DNA of 64,000 nucleotides from the NCBI GenBank assembly GCA_036386415.1, contig DASVVT010000071.1:1-64000 (forward strand), given 5' to 3'. A program made the position numbers and the translations under genes. The stretch is from DASVVT01 sp036386415 (lineage in GTDB: Bacteria; Acidobacteriota; Blastocatellia; Pyrinomonadales; Pyrinomonadaceae). Shown one piece after another: positions 60,366 through 64,000 of this stretch. Every line of letters begins with the position of its first letter. Within the stretch, counting starts at the first letter, position 1. The notes below the pieces were generated by a model, which saw nothing but the letters and a program-made list of their open reading frames with translations, searched no databases and was not told the origin of the DNA.

Positions 60366-62843
60366 CTATTCCGCCCCGGCGACCAACGCTTCCGCCTGTA
60401 GCTTCACTCCGAGCGAGGTGCGCCAGGCCGTTTCCATCTCATCTACGCGTAGATGGATCACCTCTTCGCCGTCCGCCTTGATGCGCAGCCGGTCTGTGCC
60501 GGTGCGCCCCAGGAGCGTCAGGGGGCATTTAAAGCGCGCGGCGATCTCTTCCATCGCGCCGAGGGCCGCCTCGTCGAAGCTGACGATGATGCGCGAGGGC
60601 GATTCACTGAAGAGGCGCGCTTCCGTCTTGAGCGTGCCCGTGAGATCGACGTCCGCGCCCACCGCCTGACGATTAAGCGATGAGAAGCATGATTCGGAGA
60701 GCGCAACGGCGAGGCCGCCGTCCGAGCAGTCGTGCGCTGAATGGAGGAGTCCGGCTTCTGCGGCGCGCAGGCACGCCTCCTGCACGGCGCGCTCGCGTTC
60801 CAGGTCGAGCACGGGCACGCGCCCCTCGTCAATCATCTCAAGGGTCGTGCGCCCCTTGATGGTCGCGGCGTATTCGCTGATCGAGAGATCATCTTGAGTG
60901 TTGCCGAGCAGCGCGATGAGGTCGCCCGCGATCCTGAAACCGGATTGCACGACGCGTCGCACGTCTTCCATCAATCCGACCATCCCGATGACGGGCGTCG
61001 GCAGGATGCCACGGCCTTCGGTCTCGTTATAGAAAGAGACGTTGCCGGAGACGACGGGCGTGCCGAGCGCGGTGCAGGCTTCGGCCATGCCGTCGATGGT
61101 CTCCGAAAAAGACCACATCACTTCCGGGCGTTCGGGTGAAGCGAAGTTCAGGCAGTTGGTGATGGCGACGGGGCGCGCGCCGACGCAGACGACGTTACGC
61201 GCAGCCTCCGCGACGATCAACTTCGCGCCTTCGCGCGGGTTGGCGGCGCAGTATCGACCGTTGCCGTCGAGACACATCGCCAGCGCGCGGCGCGTCTCTT
61301 TGATTCGCACCACGGCAGCATCCGCGCCCGGCAGCACGACCGTATTGGTGCGCACCATGTGATCGTACTGCCTGTAGACCCAGCCCTTCGACGCGATGTT
61401 GGGGGAGGCGAGCAGGCGCAGCAAAGATTCGTTTTGAAGTCTGGAATCTGGAGTCTGGAGTCTGGAGTCAGAAACCGGCTTTTCTTTTGACTCCTGAAGG
61501 CTCGGGGCAGTCGGGGGGGCGGGCTGAATGAGGTCTAAGCCTCCGCCGACGCTCGCGCCTGCTTCACCTGTCAACGTCGGATCACTTTTGGCGGCGCGCA
61601 CGCTCAAGGGTTCTATGTGCGAGGCCGCATCCATGATCTCTTCGTCGTGCGACGTGTCAATCTTGAGCGCATCTTCAATGGCGCTCATTTCATCCCTCAC
61701 CTTGCTCTTCATAGGGCGTTCGTAGCGCGGCGCTTCGTCCGTGAGAGCGTCCACGGGGATGTCTGCGACCCGTTCGTTGTGGTGAATGACGCACATGCGA
61801 CCGCCTTCGCGCACGCGCCCGATGACGACCGCATCTAAATCCCACTTGCGGAAGATGTCTACGACCTCGCGCTCGCGCCCCCGATGCGCGACGATCAGCA
61901 TGCGCTCCTGCGATTCCGAAAGCAGCATCTCGTAGGCCGTCATGCCCTCTTCGCGTTGCGGCACGAGCGAGAGATCAAGCTCGATTCCTGTGCCAGCACG
62001 CGCCGCCATCTCGCAGGAAGATGATGTGAGCCCTGCCGCGCCCATGTCCTGAATGCCTGCCACCGCGCCGCTGCGCATCGCTTCGAGGCACGCTTCCAGC
62101 AGAAGCTTTTCAAGGAAGGGGTCGCCCACCTGCACGGTCGGGCGTTTCTGCATGGCCTCTTCGTCAAACTCTGCGGACGCCATCGTCGCACCGTGTATGC
62201 CGTCGCGTCCCGTCTTCGCGCCGACGTAGAGCACAGGATTGCCGACCCCTGTCGCCGTGCCGAAAAAGATTTGATCCCGGCGCACAAGGCCGAGCGCGAA
62301 AGCGTTGACGAGCGGGTTCAAACTGTACGCATCATCGAAGGCCACTTCGCCGCCGACCGTCGCAACACCGAAGGCGTTGCCGTAGTGCGCAATGCCTGCC
62401 ACCACGCCCGCCAGCAGAGAGCGATTGCGCCGCCCATGCTCAGGATGGTCGAGCGAGCCGAAGCGCAAACTATTCATGGAAGCGATGGGGCGCGCGCCCA
62501 TCGTGAAGACGTCGCGCAGGATGCCGCCGACGCCGGTCGCCGCGCCCTGGAACGGCTCTATAAACGAAGGATGATTATGCGATTCGACCTTGAAGGCGGC
62601 GCACCAGCCGTCGCCCACATCGACGACGCCTGCGTTCTCGCCGGGCGGCACGATGACGCGCTCGCCGGTGGTGGGCAGCCTCTTCAAATGGACGCGCGAA
62701 GATTTGTAGGAGCAGTGCTCAGACCACATCACAGAGAAGATGCCCAGCTCGACGAAGGTCGGCTCGCGCCCCAGCAGCTCTTTGATGCGCGTGAACTCTT
62801 CTTCAGTGAGATTGTGTGCGGAGATGATGTCAGGAGTGATCAT
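60366..62843 (-). CDS. purL: Phosphoribosylformylglycinamidine synthase PurL with repeat-derived insert
   Basis: Fourth step of purine synthesis, small-type PurL that needs PurS and PurQ. It has 825 residues against about 740 in the family. Segments: SVMWSEHCSYKSSRVHL, KVESHNHPSFIEPFQGAATGVGG (catalytic His), GVGNPVLYVGAKTGRDGIHGA, then in the second half SPNIASKGWVYRQYDHMV, DGNGRYC and SAHDCSDGGLAVALSE. An extra stretch of about 70 residues (about 410-478) lies between the two halves, low in complexity; its 458-469 (SDSRLQTPDSRL) is encoded by a heptamer repeat. No purS or purQ is present here. Confidence 0.96.
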   Translation of the reverse strand: MITPDIISAHNLTEEEFTRIKELLGREPTFVELGIFSVMWSEHCSYKSSRVHLKRLPTTGERVIVPPGENAGVVDVGDGWCAAFKVESHNHPSFIEPFQGAATGVGGILRDVFTMGARPIASMNSLRFGSLDHPEHGRRNRSLLAGVVAGIAHYGNAFGVATVGGEVAFDDAYSLNPLVNAFALGLVRRDQIFFGTATGVGNPVLYVGAKTGRDGIHGATMASAEFDEEAMQKRPTVQVGDPFLEKLLLEACLEAMRSGAVAGIQDMGAAGLTSSSCEMAARAGTGIELDLSLVPQREEGMTAYEMLLSESQERMLIVAHRGREREVVDIFRKWDLDAVVIGRVREGGRMCVIHHNERVADIPVDALTDEAPRYERPMKSKVRDEMSAIEDALKIDTSHDEEIMDAASHIEPLSVRAAKSDPTLTGEAGASVGGGLDLIQPAPPTAPSLQESKEKPVSDSRLQTPDSRLQNESLLRLLASPNIASKGWVYRQYDHMVRTNTVVLPGADAAVVRIKETRRALAMCLDGNGRYCAANPREGAKLIVAEAARNVVCVGARPVAITNCLNFASPERPEVMWSFSETIDGMAEACTALGTPVVSGNVSFYNETEGRGILPTPVIGMVGLMEDVRRVVQSGFRIAGDLIALLGNTQDDLSISEYAATIKGRTTLEMIDEGRVPVLDLERERAVQEACLRAAEAGLLHSAHDCSDGGLAVALSESCFSSLNRQAVGADVDLTGTLKTEARLFSESPSRIIVSFDEAALGAMEEIAARFKCPLTLLGRTGTDRLRIKADGEEVIHLRVDEMETAWRTSLGVKLQAEALVAGAE
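61438..61472. repeat. Heptamer array inside purL
   Basis: Five consecutive heptamers AGTCTGG, AATCTGG, AGTCTGG, AGTCTGG, AGTCAGA. An incomplete mirror (GACTCCT) follows at 61489-61495. The reading frame of purL passes through without a stop. Confidence 0.9.
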
Positions 62844-62905
62844 AAGATAGTGATAAACGAACGGGAGTAAAAGAACAGGAATTCTATCCTGTCACCCGCC
62901 AGTTG

Positions 62906-63544
62906 TCACTTCTCACTCAACACTTTTTCGAGCGCCGCGCGAAGCAACGCCACTTTGACGCGCCCCATCTGCCTGAAAGCGATCTGCCCGCGCGCGTCGA
63001 AGAGGAAGGTCGCAGGCAGCGCGCCGCCCCACGTCGGGTCGATCACAGCGACCAGGGCGTCAGGGTCAGACGGGTTCAGAAGGTAGGCAGGCATGCTTGC
63101 ATGTTTCTCTTCGAGGAATTGCGGCACGGTCGTCTTGATGTCCATCACATCGTCGAGCGAGATGGTGATGAATTCGAGCCCGCGCCCTTGGTAATCGGCA
63201 TTGATGCGAACCAGATCGGGAAATTCTTCGCGGCAAGGCTCACACCAGGTAGCCCAGAAATTGACGAGCAGCGGGCGCGGCTGCCTGGGGTCGCGCTTCA
63301 AAAGCTCCTTGATGGCCGCCGCGTCCAGTTCGCGAACGACAAGCGGCGCAGTAGTCGCCTTGGAGTCAGCTTTGTCCGCCTCCGGCGAGGATGTTGCGCG
63401 CACGCTTTGACCGTTAGCCCTGGTAGGGCTTTGTTCCTGGGCTCCGGCTTGGATGACCGTAGAGAGCGGGCGCGGCGCTGCAAAGATGATGATGAACAGA
63501 GCGACCGCGCCCAGCACGAACGAGAGCAGAGATTGAAGTCTCAT
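62906..63544 (-). CDS. TlpA-family thioredoxin-like protein
   Basis: Membrane-anchored periplasmic thiol oxidoreductase of 212 residues. N-terminal helix residues 4-22 (QSLLSFVLGAVALFIIIFA) with a polar linker to about residue 75. The thioredoxin fold has the active site WATWCEPCREEF (CxxC) and cis-Pro-type segment ALPATFLFDARGQIAF. It likely reduces disulfides or supports cytochrome maturation; no ccm genes are seen. It is separated by 5 nt from the upstream redoxin gene, so the two form an operon. Confidence 0.93.
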   Translation of the reverse strand: MRLQSLLSFVLGAVALFIIIFAAPRPLSTVIQAGAQEQSPTRANGQSVRATSSPEADKADSKATTAPLVVRELDAAAIKELLKRDPRQPRPLLVNFWATWCEPCREEFPDLVRINADYQGRGLEFITISLDDVMDIKTTVPQFLEEKHASMPAYLLNPSDPDALVAVIDPTWGGALPATFLFDARGQIAFRQMGRVKVALLRAALEKVLSEK

Positions 63545-63549
63545 GTCAA

Positions 63550-64000
63550 TCAGGAAGCACGCTTGATCGAGCAGCCGAAAGCGGCGGCCTCTGTTTTCGC
63601 CACGGGCTTGCCCGCGAGCACTGCCTCAATCGCATCGCGCAGATCGTTCGCCGTGACCAACTCTGGCTTTTTATGGTTATCAATGCGCCCGTGATAGACC
63701 AGCTTGTTGCTGGCATCAAGGAGGTAGACTTCGGGCGTGCGCTCTGCGCCGAGGCGGTCGGCGATCTTGTTACCTTTGTCCTTGAGGATCGTGAACGTCA
63801 GCTTGTTTTCAGCCGCATGAGCTTTAATGTCGTCCGACGATTCCGTCGCGTTTGAGTTGATGCCGACGACGTTGACGCCGCGTGCTTTGTAATCCTGCGC
63901 CAGCTTCTCCATGCGCTCGTTGTAGCCGTTAGAGACCGGACAGCGCGTCGCGATGAAGATCAGGACAGTCCCGTTCTTGCCTTTCAGAGAAGAGAGCGAA
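63550..64000 (-). CDS. Redoxin-family protein, partial at window edge
   Basis: Thioredoxin-fold protein whose N-terminal end lies beyond the window. The visible frame continues upstream of the ATG at 63912 to the edge and includes LSSLKGKNGTVLIFIATRCPVSNGYNERM, with key site ATRCPVSNGY: one Cys where redoxins of this group have TxCPVSNxY. Later parts are GINSNATESSDDIKAHA, LTFTILKDKGNKIADRLGA and RTPEVYLLDASNKLVYHGRIDN. The product is probably periplasmic and works with the following TlpA-like protein. The start at 63912 is internal and should not be used. Confidence 0.9.
   Translation of the reverse strand, partial: SLSSLKGKNGTVLIFIATRCPVSNGYNERMEKLAQDYKARGVNVVGINSNATESSDDIKAHAAENKLTFTILKDKGNKIADRLGAERTPEVYLLDASNKLVYHGRIDNHKKPELVTANDLRDAIEAVLAGKPVAKTEAAAFGCSIKRAS

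Overview
This window reads as a moderately GC-rich, densely coding bacterial chromosome segment. It has no plasmid, phage or transposase genes and I saw no rRNA or tRNA. An Oar-like TonB-dependent receptor of about 1,260 residues, several large secreted peptidases, two transmembrane Ser/Thr kinases (one with a WD40 propeller, one with a TolB-like region plus TPRs), a LytS/LytT pair and the repeat-rich intergenic spaces fit an Acidobacteriota genome, probably Blastocatellia-like. The taxon is inferred from gene content, not from a marker gene.

Layout. 1-570: hairpin repeat and a decayed 21-bp tandem array. 571-6131: secreted metallopeptidase, M61 peptidase with PDZ, small secreted protein and VanX-type dipeptidase. 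6419-9426: VanZ-like protein, CrcB fluoride channel with a PII-like DUF190 protein, and an SPFH/zinc-ribbon protein. 9740-13110: a beta-ketoacyl synthase, methyltransferase and flavoprotein operon whose junctions are all made of heptamer palindromes. 13534-17313: TonB-dependent receptor with a strong terminator. 17469-21821: DHRS1-like SDR, a hydrolase-fold protein lacking its nucleophile, and a LytTR two-component pair. 22275-31368: B12-type radical SAM protein, aldo/keto reductase, TPR protein, small secreted or membrane proteins, a HAS-barrel-like protein and a trypsin-like protease. 31455-33590: thiC under a TPP riboswitch with a visible terminator. 33859-46910: two kinases, moaA, GH25 lysozyme, EEP-family protein, dinB-like, queG, nagZ-like, amrS and a small TTG-start gene. 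47149-51476: truncated haemoglobin, fasciclin protein, MsrB, anti-sigma factor, ECF sigma factor and a small membrane protein. 51990-64000: class I aldolase, two DUF3857/transglutaminase paralogues, pabC, pabB, purL and two thioredoxin-fold proteins, the last cut by the window edge.

The most notable systems are two. First, a bipartite promoter-like motif with an exactly conserved 15-nt spacer precedes the fasciclin, msrB, truncated haemoglobin and small membrane protein genes next to the sigma/anti-sigma pair, with a weaker copy before the sigma gene. This looks like a local ECF regulon for envelope or oxidative stress. Second, at least 16 loci carry palindromes built of tandem heptanucleotides. 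Their heptamer sequence differs from locus to locus while the architecture stays the same, and they supply stop codons, a start codon and in-frame peptides to neighbouring genes, including inside purL. Other dispersed inverted-repeat families (CGCAAAGGACGCAAAG type, CACAGAGACACAGAG type, CACGAAGCAACACGAA type, and a 208-bp MITE-like element) fill most remaining intergenic gaps.
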